From NCBI GenBank assembly GCA_003644175.1, contig QNBS01000047.1, forward strand, positions 1 through 10,662: a DNA stretch of 10,662 bases. Direction: 5' to 3'. The DNA comes from Planctomycetota bacterium (GTDB lineage: Bacteria; Planctomycetota; Phycisphaerae; Sedimentisphaerales; Anaerohalosphaeraceae). Of the stretch, positions 1-6,484 are shown one piece after another (positions within the stretch are counted from its first letter, which is position 1; every line of letters starts with the position of its first letter). The position numbers and the translations under genes were made by a program. The notes beneath the pieces are model-generated. The model made no database searches. It was not told the origin of the DNA and saw only the letters and a list, made by a program, of their open reading frames with translations.

Positions 1-1
1 A

Positions 2-38
2 GGGCCGTGGACGGACATTTTTTGCCCGGTCACGGCCC
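2..38 (-). terminator. GC-rich hairpin downstream of the OmcB-like lipoprotein gene
   Basis: Positions 2-9 (GGGCCGTG) pair perfectly with 31-38 (CACGGCCC). A G-T wobble and three further pairs (12-14 with 26-28) lie inside the stem, and the loop contains six T. It starts about 22 bases after the lipoprotein stop codon in the minus direction, which suits a terminator or 3'-end stabilising hairpin. Any U-tract following the stem would lie outside the window, so the terminator reading is inference. Confidence 0.45.
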
Positions 39-59
39 CGCCGACAGTTGCCCCTTTAT

Positions 60-1652
60 TTACTCGTAGAAGTTTGTTGCTTCTGTTTCTTCGACATTTC
101 TGGTCAACTGATCGCTGTCCATTGTAACGCGGAACCTGACATCGCCGGAGTAGGTCGCCCGGACCACGACCTTCCATGTCGCCTTTTCGCCCGGTTCAAG
201 CACATCGAGCGGCTGGAACACGATTTTGCCGTCCGACACCCGCGTCTGGGTTTGGCCCGATGCCGAAACAAACTTCATCGTTTTTTCGAGGAAGCAGTTG
301 ATGCGGATATTCGTATCGGCTTTGGTGCCCTGGTTGGTCACCGTGATCAGATAGGTCTCGTTTTCGCCGACCTCGATTGGGTCTGACAAATCCACGACCT
401 CAAGGAGGATTGCGGCGATACCCTCGATGTTGGTATCGGCCGACACCGTTACGCCCTCAGCACATATGGCCCTGGCCGTCGCCCTGGTGGTGTAGGCGCC
501 CGCCGTTGATGGTACGTAGCCGACCGAGACGGCCCTGGATTGACCTTTCCCTATTGTGCCCAGGTTCCAGATGACCTTGTCGCCGACAACAATTCCGCCG
601 TCGGAAACGACTATGTTTGTTGCGCCGGCAGGCACCATATCTTCCAGAACCGTCTCTGTGGCAGGCGAATCGCCCGTGTTCTTCAGGGTAATGATGTAAC
701 TTACCTTGCGTCCGAGATACTCTCTGTCGGGCCCCGCCTTGGATATCTGCAGTTCGGGCTGGGTCACAACGGTTGTTGGAAGCCGTGATTCGGCTCGCAA
801 TCCGGCGTCGGCCCTTGCTATGGCCTTGGAGGAGAAGGCGCCCGTACTCCTTGCCCTGGTCATGACGGTGTACTCCTTCGACTCGCCGGGCTTTAGCGTT
901 CCCACAGCGATGTTAATTCTGTTGCCGCCGTCAGCGGTCATCTGCTCGCCCTGCAGTTCGTCGATGATCTCCACGTTCGTCGCGTCGCCGGTACCCCGAT
1001 TCTTCACCACATATGTCAATGGGATATCATCGCAAAGCTTTTTTTTCGATGGCGCCAGTTTCGCCAGGTAAAGCAGCGGCTGGACAACCTTTATGAAACC
1101 ACAGGCCGGGATCGTATAGCTTACCTTCGCACAATTTTTCACACAATCATTCGACATCGCACTGCCTGAGACCCGGATTTGGCGTGTCGCTCCCGGCGCA
1201 AGAGCACCGATAGACCATGTCAATTGATTCCCCTGTATGTCCGCAGGCGGATCGGATTCGTTGAACTTGAAGTTCCCCTCGGTGTTTTCGGTAACTTTGA
1301 CATCGTCCACCGCAACTTCAGCCAGATTTGTAACTCTGATCGAGTAATCAAACTCAGCATTTATCTGAACCTGATCCGGCATCGTCTTTTCAAGTTTGAT
1401 CATACCGGCCTCGGTGGTCGGGTACGTCCGGGAAACCACGTAAGGCCCACACTCCGTCGACGGAATCGGCGGCGGCGGCACGGGTAACGGCACAGGCACG
1501 CAGTCCTTGTCCCAGTACATCGAGTACGCCACCTCCGGCGGCACCTGGCGTCCCTTCGCTTTCCAGTGCGACCTGCAACTGTAACACCCCGCCAACACAA
1601 TCACCATCCCTGCCAACACCACAATCCAGATAGCTTTTGAGATTCTGTTCAT
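60..1652 (-). CDS. OmcB-like lipoprotein with four DUF11-type repeats
   Basis: This is a predicted 530-residue exported lipoprotein. Residues 8-22 are a hydrophobic signal segment ending in VLAG-C, a lipobox with lipidated Cys23. A Pro-rich linker (52-65) is followed by four Ig-like repeats of the DUF11/OmcB type at about 84-184, 193-297, 300-400 and 412-520. Each has an 'xYxIxVxNxG' strand, and most have a 'xLxPGE/Txxx' turn. Ten cysteines (23, 26, 51, 68, 170, 174, 184, 207, 397, 453) recall the chlamydial cysteine-rich OmcB, and the CVKNC..PAC cluster at 170-184 stands out. The start is set by AAAGGGGG seven bases before ATG at 1652; the ATG two codons upstream is too close to that site, and a longer reading to 1709 would bury the signal peptide. 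The likely role is structural, at the envelope or outer membrane. The exact function is unknown. It lies downstream of murG on the same strand, but 308 bases away, so it probably has its own promoter. Confidence 0.85.
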   Translation of the reverse strand: MNRISKAIWIVVLAGMVIVLAGCYSCRSHWKAKGRQVPPEVAYSMYWDKDCVPVPLPVPPPPIPSTECGPYVVSRTYPTTEAGMIKLEKTMPDQVQINAEFDYSIRVTNLAEVAVDDVKVTENTEGNFKFNESDPPADIQGNQLTWSIGALAPGATRQIRVSGSAMSNDCVKNCAKVSYTIPACGFIKVVQPLLYLAKLAPSKKKLCDDIPLTYVVKNRGTGDATNVEIIDELQGEQMTADGGNRINIAVGTLKPGESKEYTVMTRARSTGAFSSKAIARADAGLRAESRLPTTVVTQPELQISKAGPDREYLGRKVSYIITLKNTGDSPATETVLEDMVPAGATNIVVSDGGIVVGDKVIWNLGTIGKGQSRAVSVGYVPSTAGAYTTRATARAICAEGVTVSADTNIEGIAAILLEVVDLSDPIEVGENETYLITVTNQGTKADTNIRINCFLEKTMKFVSASGQTQTRVSDGKIVFQPLDVLEPGEKATWKVVVRATYSGDVRFRVTMDSDQLTRNVEETEATNFYE

Positions 1653-1960
1653 AATCATGCCCCCTTTCATTTCAGTATTTACCCGAAACAAAACTAAATA
1701 AAAATTCAATTCACTTCGCCAACAACCAACCGATTCCAGGGCCCCCGCCGGAAAACACTTCTACCCCCAATTGCAATTGCTGCAAACGGACCGCCGTCTG
1801 CATTCAATATGGCTATCGGCACAACTCATCGGGCTTATAACATCTTTTTTCAAAACTCTCTTTGCCGCACAACCGGCCGCGTATACCTCACACAGTGCGT
1901 AAAAAAAGCCCATCTCAAGCCGGATAATTGAAAGAACAGAAAATAGAGGACCGATACGCC
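1653..1960. other. Intergenic region between lipoprotein and murG genes
   Basis: I see no convincing gene in these 308 bases. A 67-codon minus-strand reading frame at 1761-1964 begins with TTG overlapping the murG stop, has no ribosome site and no recognisable sequence. A perfect 12-base palindrome (CAATTGCAATTG) lies at 1768-1779. A weak 5-bp stem (1951-1955 with 1964-1968) spans the murG stop codon and is followed, in the minus direction, by a T-rich run; it could be a weak murG terminator. The stretch just before the lipoprotein start is AT-rich and could hold its promoter, but no clear -35/-10 pair stands out. Confidence 0.4.
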
Positions 1961-3160
1961 TCAATCGGACAAGGCGACAATCATGGCGGCGATCTTCGCG
2001 GCGGCTGTCGTATTGGCTGCTGCGGCAGCGGCGGCGGCCATTTGATTGCGTTTGTTGTCGTCGGCCATGAGGGTCTTTAGCTGTTCGGCCAGCGCGTTTG
2101 CCGTTGCGTTCGGGTCGTCCGGTATGTCATCTACGATCACCGCGGCGCCGGCGGCAACCAGTTTGGCGGCATTTAAGTACTGATGGCGGTCTTTGTGATA
2201 CGGATACGGCAGGCAAATCGCCGGCGTCCGGCCGGCTGCGTATTCGGCGACGCTCACCGCCCCGGCGCGACCGGCCACCAGATCGGCCGCGGCAAGCAGA
2301 CTCGCCATGTCGTCGTAATAATCCACTATGTGACAGGCGATCTTCGCCGAAGCGCCCCGGGCCTGGTGATTCCGTAAATCCGCCGCTCCGCCAGTCAGGT
2401 GCACCACCTGCCATGTTGGCGCAAAGGCGTCCAATTGTCGCAGCACTGTTGCTGTCGCCTGATTGATATTCATCGACCCGCTGGAGGCGCCGGTCACCAC
2501 GAGCGTCTTTTTAGCCGCATCCAGCCCCAACTGCGCGATCGCATTTGCGCCGTCGGCGGACTCGAAACCGGCCCGCAGGGGACAGCCTGCAACGACGGTC
2601 CTGTCTTTTGCCTTGCCGAAGGATTCGGCGGTATCTGCAAACTGCACGAAAATTTTCTGCGCAAAAGTTGCTAACAGCCTGTTGGCTTTGCCCGGTACGA
2701 TATCGACATTCACTATGGCGACCGCGGCGCCTGCCCGCCTGCCGGCAATCACCGCCGGCGCCGACGCAAACCCTCCGGCGCCGATCACCACCGCACGAGT
2801 CGTCTCTCCGGCGTCGCGCATCACCGAACGTATCTTCCGGGCGGCGATCCTGTAACTCCTGGCAAACGACAGTCCGAACGCCGCCGCCTTGTCCGGCCGG
2901 GCTGAAAAAGCGCGCCCTGGCAGAGCGACATATTCGAATTCGCCGGGCGCTAAGATTTGAGCATCAATCGCCCTGTTGCTGCAGAAAAATACGATCGTCG
3001 CTTCCGGCTGAAGCCGCTTTATCTTTTGTGCGATCGCAATCGCCGGGTAGATATGCCCCCCCGTGCCGCCGCCTGCAAAGAAATAACAGCCCGGCCTCGT
3101 CGCCCGCCGGCGGGGCGACTTCAATTCTTCCTGGCGTTCAATCTTATCCACCGAAAACAT
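1961..3160 (-). CDS. murG: MurG-like UDP-GlcNAc:lipid I GlcNAc transferase (divergent)
   Basis: MurG (GT28, GT-B fold) adds GlcNAc from UDP-GlcNAc to lipid I at the inner face of the cytoplasmic membrane, making lipid II for peptidoglycan. Seen here: the Gly-rich loop GGGTGGH (30-36), GGFAS (129-133), PGKANR (156-161), a modified second Gly-rich loop (GASSGS, 224-229), and the donor-site region GRAGAVSVAE (297-306) with KDRHQYLNA (323-331), which matches the family closely. At 399 residues it is longer than the usual ~355 because of a basic N-terminal extension (about 1-24) and an Ala-rich C-terminus. The usual HEQN acceptor-side motif is replaced by VNVD (about 150-153), so it may be a lineage variant or a paralogue with another acceptor. 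Start: AAAAAGGG directly abuts the ATG at 3160 but sits nine bases before GTG at 3151, so translation may really begin at that GTG (codon 4). It is not in a division/cell-wall cluster here. Confidence 0.85.
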   Translation of the reverse strand: MFSVDKIERQEELKSPRRRATRPGCYFFAGGGTGGHIYPAIAIAQKIKRLQPEATIVFFCSNRAIDAQILAPGEFEYVALPGRAFSARPDKAAAFGLSFARSYRIAARKIRSVMRDAGETTRAVVIGAGGFASAPAVIAGRRAGAAVAIVNVDIVPGKANRLLATFAQKIFVQFADTAESFGKAKDRTVVAGCPLRAGFESADGANAIAQLGLDAAKKTLVVTGASSGSMNINQATATVLRQLDAFAPTWQVVHLTGGAADLRNHQARGASAKIACHIVDYYDDMASLLAAADLVAGRAGAVSVAEYAAGRTPAICLPYPYHKDRHQYLNAAKLVAAGAAVIVDDIPDDPNATANALAEQLKTLMADDNKRNQMAAAAAAAANTTAAAKIAAMIVALSD

Positions 3161-3191
3161 CCCTTTTTCAATATGTCATAAGCTTAGACAC

Positions 3192-3289
3192 TCTAACAAA
3201 ACCCAACTCGACACTAATTAACCGCTTCGCGGAGCTGTCATAATAGATTTCTCGGCTTCGCTCGAAATGACAACGCCGGTTTTGTTAGA
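3192..3289. repeat. Small element bounded by 12-base perfect inverted repeats
   Basis: TCTAACAAAACC at 3192-3203 recurs as its exact reverse complement at 3278-3289, bounding a 98-base stretch between murG and the DAHP synthase gene. Inside are a CCG-CTTCG-CGG mini-hairpin (3222-3232) and a 26-base repeat-like unit at 3246-3271 (ends in AAATGAC). That unit resembles the unit at 5501-5526 in length and 3' end. No target-site duplication is visible. It could be a MITE-like or REP-like sequence, or a long-range hairpin that acts as a terminator downstream of the DAHP synthase gene. The murG promoter must lie in or beside it. Confidence 0.55.
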
Positions 3290-3313
3290 ACCTCTTAACA
3301 GACGACGACTCGC

Positions 3314-4333
3314 TCACAAATCGCGGTCAATCGCCCGGGCTATTCGTTTTAGCTTCTGCATCAAATCGGTCAATATCTCCGGCGTAATCGACTGTGCGCC
3401 GTCGGAAGCGGCATGCTCCGGATCGGGATGGCACTCGATCAGCAGTCCGTCGGCGCCGGCTGCGACGGCGGCCCGGCTCATCGAGGGCACCAGATGTGCG
3501 TGCCCTGTCCCGTGCGAGGGATCGATCATCACGGGCAGATGCGTCTTGTCGTTTAGTTCGGCAACGGCGCTTAGGCACAGGGTATTTCGAACATACTCCT
3601 CGAACGTCCGTATCCCGCGCTCGCACAGAATCACCTGCTTATTGCCTCCGTTGATTATGTACTCGGCGGCCAACAGAAACTCGTCCAGCCGCGCACTCAT
3701 TCCGCGCTTGAGCATAACCGGCTTGTTCGTCTTGCCCACCGCCTCCAGCAGCGGATAATGCTGCATATTTCTGGCGCCGATCTGCAGCACATCGGCGTAT
3801 TCCACTACCGCGTCGATCTGCTCCAGGCCGATCACTTCGGTAACAACGGCAAGTCCCGTCGCATCCCGCGCCTCGGCGAGTATCTTCAATCCCTCCTCGC
3901 CGAGACCCTGGAAGCTGTACGGACTCGTCCGCGGTTTATACGCACCGCCGCGGAGACCGATACATCCGGCGTCTTTGACCGCCTGGGCCGTCCTCAAGAG
4001 CTGATCGCGATTCTCCACCGCGCAGGGTCCTGCTATCACGCCGACCCTGGTTCCCCCTAAGGGGAAACGCTGAGGGCCGATCTCGATGACCGTCTTTTCC
4101 TTCTTCACCTCCAGCGACGCCATCTTGTAGGGCGCCAGGATAGACATCACTTTCTCAACCATCGGCGCATTCTCGATCGCGCGCTTATCCACCATACGCT
4201 TGTCGCCGATGCAGGCCACAACCGTGCGGTCGGTACCGTAGATCAGGTGCTCCTTTAGCCCGTATTCGCGCACCAGGTCCACCACATGTTTGACCTGCGC
4301 CTTTGTGGCGCCGGCCTTCATTACAACAATCAT
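3314..4333 (-). CDS. aroF: 3-deoxy-7-phosphoheptulonate (DAHP) synthase, type I-beta, with regulatory domain
   Basis: It condenses phosphoenolpyruvate with erythrose 4-phosphate to DAHP, the first committed step of chorismate and aromatic amino acid synthesis, in the cytoplasm. At 339 residues it has the Thermotoga maritima layout: an N-terminal ferredoxin-like domain (1 to about 70), which carries tyrosine/phenylalanine feedback control in that enzyme, then a TIM barrel. Metal and catalytic residues line up at a constant offset of two: Cys104 (GPCAVE), Lys133 ([15 protein letters not shown]), His274 (DPSHGTGH), Glu300 (IECHPDP) and Asp311 (SDGAQS). Two small departures from the common pattern are IGARNMQH (usually followed by N) and GTGH (usually a basic residue follows GTG). 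The start ATG at 4333 follows AAGGA by nine bases. It has its own promoter (4387-4415) divergent from the phosphoesterase gene. The symbol aroF follows common use for this subfamily; other genomes call it aroG or aroA(G). Confidence 0.95.
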   Translation of the reverse strand: MIVVMKAGATKAQVKHVVDLVREYGLKEHLIYGTDRTVVACIGDKRMVDKRAIENAPMVEKVMSILAPYKMASLEVKKEKTVIEIGPQRFPLGGTRVGVIAGPCAVENRDQLLRTAQAVKDAGCIGLRGGAYKPRTSPYSFQGLGEEGLKILAEARDATGLAVVTEVIGLEQIDAVVEYADVLQIGARNMQHYPLLEAVGKTNKPVMLKRGMSARLDEFLLAAEYIINGGNKQVILCERGIRTFEEYVRNTLCLSAVAELNDKTHLPVMIDPSHGTGHAHLVPSMSRAAVAAGADGLLIECHPDPEHAASDGAQSITPEILTDLMQKLKRIARAIDRDL

Positions 4334-4379
4334 TTCAACGAGTCCTTAAATGAGCCTCCGGCGATCTCAAATTAACACA

Positions 4380-4405
4380 GGCGGCGATTATAGACCAAAG
4401 CCGCC
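4380..4405. promoter_or_regulatory. Inverted repeat spanning the aroF -10 element (candidate operator)
   Basis: GGCGGC (4380-4385) and GCCGCC (4400-4405) are exact inverted copies with 14 bases between them, and the TATAAT box of the DAHP synthase promoter lies in that gap. The position suits binding of a dimeric repressor, but base composition alone could give such a match, so the operator role is inference. Confidence 0.35.
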
Positions 4406-4415
4406 ACTGCTTCAA
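4387..4415 (-). promoter_or_regulatory. Sigma-70-type promoter for the DAHP synthase gene
   Basis: Read on the minus strand: -35 TTGAAG (4410-4415), a 17-base spacer, and a perfect -10 TATAAT (4387-4392). Transcription would start near 4380, giving a leader of roughly 47 bases with the AAGGA ribosome site. Confidence 0.8.
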
Positions 4416-4427
4416 TCCAAATCCTGT

Positions 4428-4456
4428 TTGACGGCGCCGGGCGTTTGGCCTATAAT
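4428..4456 (+). promoter_or_regulatory. Sigma-70-type promoter for the metallophosphoesterase gene
   Basis: -35 TTGACG (4428-4433), a 17-base spacer and -10 TATAAT (4451-4456), nearly consensus. The start of transcription would be near 4463, leaving a leader of about 64 bases before the ATG at 4527. Its -35 box lies only 12 bases from that of the divergent DAHP synthase promoter, so the two could influence each other. Confidence 0.85.
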
Positions 4457-4526
4457 GCCGCACGCGGAGCAAGAAAAGAGACCTGGTACATTTTTGCGGT
4501 CTGGAATAAATCGAACCGGAGAGCAA

Positions 4527-5186
4527 ATGAAGATCATCGCACTGACCGACATCCACGGACACCTGGACTATCTGCCCCAAATAGCTCCGCAACTGGCGTC
4601 CGCCGACCTCGTTCTCATCGCCGGAGACCTCACCACCTTCGGCGGCGAAGCGCAGGCCCACCGGATCGTCTCCAGCCTGGAAATACACAACCCCCACATC
4701 CTGGCCGTACACGGCAACTGCGACCGGCAGGCCGTCGAAGAATACCTCCACCTCGGCGAAATCGCCCTGGACGGCCGCTGCGTCACCGTCAACGGCGTGG
4801 CCTTTGCCGGTATTGGCGGTTCACTGTCGGGTTCCGGAACAACCCCCAACGAATCACCCGAAAGCGAATTCGCCTCGCGGCTGGAAGAATTGAAATCCCA
4901 AATCGACCGCGACAGGCCGTTGGTTTTCGTAAGCCACCAGCCGCCCTGGGGCACAAAACTCGACGCCGTAGGCGCCGACCGACACACAGGAAGCAAGGCC
5001 ATCGGCGACTTTATCCTCGAAACCCAACCCATCTGCGCCCTGTCCGGGCACATCCATGAAGCCGCCACAACCGACACCCTCCGGGACACAACACTAATCA
5101 ACCCCGGCCCGTTTGCACACGGCCGATACGCATACATCGAAATCGAAGACAACACCGTAAAAACCGCCCAACTCCGGTCACTTTGA
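4527..5186 (+). CDS. Calcineurin-like metallophosphoesterase
   Basis: A 219-residue, probably cytoplasmic phosphoesterase with the complete binuclear-metal motif set: DIHGH (Asp8, His10), GDL (Asp34), GNCD (Asn64), SHQPP (His137) and GHIHE (His175, His177), followed by NPGP (192-195). This is a compact single-domain enzyme of the archaeal/bacterial type related to YfcE-like phosphodiesterases. The substrate cannot be read from the sequence. The start ATG at 4527 is preceded by GGAG with a five-base gap and sits after a strong promoter; the longer in-frame reading from 4350 would run through both promoters and is rejected. It is monocistronic, because the next plus-strand gene is 1.6 kb away. 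Its stop codon is at the exact edge of an opposite-strand gene remnant. Confidence 0.9.
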   Translation: MKIIALTDIHGHLDYLPQIAPQLASADLVLIAGDLTTFGGEAQAHRIVSSLEIHNPHILAVHGNCDRQAVEEYLHLGEIALDGRCVTVNGVAFAGIGGSLSGSGTTPNESPESEFASRLEELKSQIDRDRPLVFVSHQPPWGTKLDAVGADRHTGSKAIGDFILETQPICALSGHIHEAATTDTLRDTTLINPGPFAHGRYAYIEIEDNTVKTAQLRSL

Positions 5187-5450
5187 GCAGCGGGGTCGGA
5201 GTTGTGGGATTTGTCGGCATCTTATGCGCCTTGGCAAACGGGGGCGAGACGTGGATATTGTAAAAATGAAGCAGCACCTGGATGTTTCGTTTCTCACATT
5301 GGCTTGTGAACCAGCGGAATTGCTCCTGGTTGGCCTTGATCTGCTCTGGCGGAATATCGGAACTGGCCTCCGGGTAATCAGGCATCTCGACAATCGCACT
5401 GCCGTTGTCGGTCCGCATAAATAAGCGCTCTGCAAAAAACAGGAAACCGC
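5187..5450 (-). pseudogene. Remnant of a probable TIM-barrel glycoside hydrolase gene
   Basis: On the minus strand, an open frame of about 80 codons (ATG at 5418, in-frame sequence continuing upstream to about 5450) reads like the interior of a real enzyme: MRTDNGSAIVEMPDYPE, then EQFRWFTSQCEKRNIQVLL, HFYNIHVSPPFA and NPTTPTPLL. The 'x-F-x-W-F..C..R.I.VLLHFYNIHV' pattern is what I remember from putative TIM-barrel glycoside hydrolases in planctomycetes, so the family call is from memory and tentative. It cannot be a whole protein. The recognisable part stops at the leucines encoded right beside the phosphoesterase stop codon (5184-5186), after which the frame is antisense to that gene. At its upstream end it runs into a dispersed repeat. 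No ribosome site or promoter was seen. It is best explained as a decayed fragment left by deletion or rearrangement. Confidence 0.5.
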
Positions 5451-5478
5451 CCGTTCGGCTACGCTCAGGGCAGGCTCT
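5450..5478 (-). repeat. 29-base dispersed repeat, copy 1
   Basis: This stretch is the exact reverse complement of 6494-6522 over all 29 bases, and identity stops at both ends in both copies. The core contains CCTGCCCTGAGCGTAGCC. Similar sequences, translated as 'RSGQA' or 'PERSR', turn up in spurious ORFs of many environmental bacterial genomes, so I take it as one of a family of intergenic repeats. Its function is unknown. Confidence 0.75.
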
Positions 5479-5500
5479 GCGGCGGAAGCTGTTTTATGCC

Positions 5501-5526
5501 GGATTCGGCGCTTTCGCGGGAATGAC
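5501..5526 (+). repeat. Imperfect palindromic repeat unit ending in GGGAATGAC
   Basis: GGATTCGGCGCTTTCGCGGGAATGAC forms an imperfect hairpin (ATTC with GAAT, CGC with GCG). It resembles the widespread intergenic repeat that gives 'FAGMT' in false ORFs. The 3246-3271 unit has the same length and a similar end. It lies just beyond the first 29-base repeat, so two repeat types are stacked in the 5450-5526 gap. Confidence 0.45.
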
Positions 5527-5594
5527 AAGCGAATCTTACACACGGCTAAAGTGTTGCCAATTTTGCAGAACTCATGATAAACATATCAGCCGTA

Positions 5595-6458
5595 TCAGGT
5601 CCTAACTACCCTTCTCCGGCGATTGTCCATCAGCAGGGTAACCTTGTCGTAAGTCTTTTTTGCCAGTTTCTGTTTCAGTATCCTGCGAATCTCGCCCATA
5701 CTTGTTCGCTGGGTCAGATGCGTTATGACGATGTGCTCGTTGTCGAGCCCGTCGACGAGTCGCACGAACTCATCGATATGCATGTGCCTTCCGGCGTCTG
5801 CCCTTTCGCCATGCTCGTCGACAAAAAATGTACACTCGGCGATCAGTATCTTACTCCTGGCGACGTATTCCAGCCGCCCGAAATCCACATAGCGTGTATC
5901 GCCGAGGTACGAGGCAATCGGAATCTCTACGGGATAGTCGATCGTAATGCCCTGCTTCTTGAGTTCGACGATCTGCGGGCCGGCGAGTCCGACGTACTCT
6001 TCTTTGAGCTTTTTTCGCTTTTCAATTACGGTGAAGCCCACCGACCCCCTGCTGTGTTTGGTGGGAAAGACCCTGGTAAAGAGATTCGGCTTGATCCGAT
6101 ATTCGTCGCCGGGCTTTACGCCGACAAGGTTGACCGGCACCTGGTTGCCGTCGAGTTTTCCCCATGCGTCGATAATCTGTCTAATCGGCGGCAGCAGATT
6201 CGCCGGGGCAAGCAGCGTTCCCGGCGACTGGCCGCAGAACTTGCGATGCGAAAGATAGTACCCGATCCCGGCGGCATGGTCCATGTGTCCGTGCGTGAGC
6301 AGTACATGGCTGATCGGTATGAGTTGATCGGGGGCCTTGCCTATGTCAAAGCAGACATCCAGCTGCGGCATCCCAACGACGGTCTCTTCACCGGCCACCG
6401 AATAGCCGATGATATCCAGATCGTCGATTGTAATCTTGGCTAAATTATGACTCGGCAA
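5595..6458 (-). CDS. RNase Z-like metallo-beta-lactamase-fold hydrolase
   Basis: About 287 residues. Seen, numbered from the TTG start: THGHMDH (55-61), the signature zinc-binding motif; TKHS (His135) followed by GSVGFTV; GDTRY (Asp187); IAECTFF (207-212); HMHIDEF (around 225-231); and THLTQR (His247). The order, spacing and the EYVGLAGPQIVELKKG-like insert (about 154-170) follow tRNase Z, which trims tRNA 3' ends using two zinc ions. The last motif is usually HFSxRY, and no typical long flexible arm was recognised, so a related phosphodiesterase or hydrolase is also possible. Start: the longest frame opens with GTG at 6491, inside a dispersed repeat. AAAGGTGG lies seven bases before TTG at 6458, just outside the repeat, so that TTG is preferred. 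It stands alone on the minus strand. Confidence 0.8.
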   Translation of the reverse strand: MPSHNLAKITIDDLDIIGYSVAGEETVVGMPQLDVCFDIGKAPDQLIPISHVLLTHGHMDHAAGIGYYLSHRKFCGQSPGTLLAPANLLPPIRQIIDAWGKLDGNQVPVNLVGVKPGDEYRIKPNLFTRVFPTKHSRGSVGFTVIEKRKKLKEEYVGLAGPQIVELKKQGITIDYPVEIPIASYLGDTRYVDFGRLEYVARSKILIAECTFFVDEHGERADAGRHMHIDEFVRLVDGLDNEHIVITHLTQRTSMGEIRRILKQKLAKKTYDKVTLLMDNRRRRVVRT

Positions 6459-6484
6459 AATATAACCACCTTTGGCGGAACTTT

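Noticed and set aside
1761..1964. 67-codon minus-strand frame between the lipoprotein and murG genes
   Set aside because: TTG start overlapping the murG stop, no ribosome site, and no recognisable domain.
2545..3243. 232-codon plus-strand frame opposite murG
   Set aside because: Arg/Pro-rich antisense composition, no start signals, and the opposite strand encodes clear MurG motifs.
4350..4526. N-terminal extension of the metallophosphoesterase frame by 59 codons
   Set aside because: It would run through both the divergent aroF promoter and the gene's own promoter; the ATG at 4527 has a ribosome site and begins at the family's first beta strand.
4568..5155. 195-codon minus-strand frame opposite the phosphoesterase gene
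   Set aside because: An antisense shadow of a gene with all expected catalytic motifs.
5574..6443. 289-codon plus-strand frame opposite the RNase Z-like gene
   Set aside because: It is antisense to a gene with complete metal-binding motifs; its own translation shows no family features.
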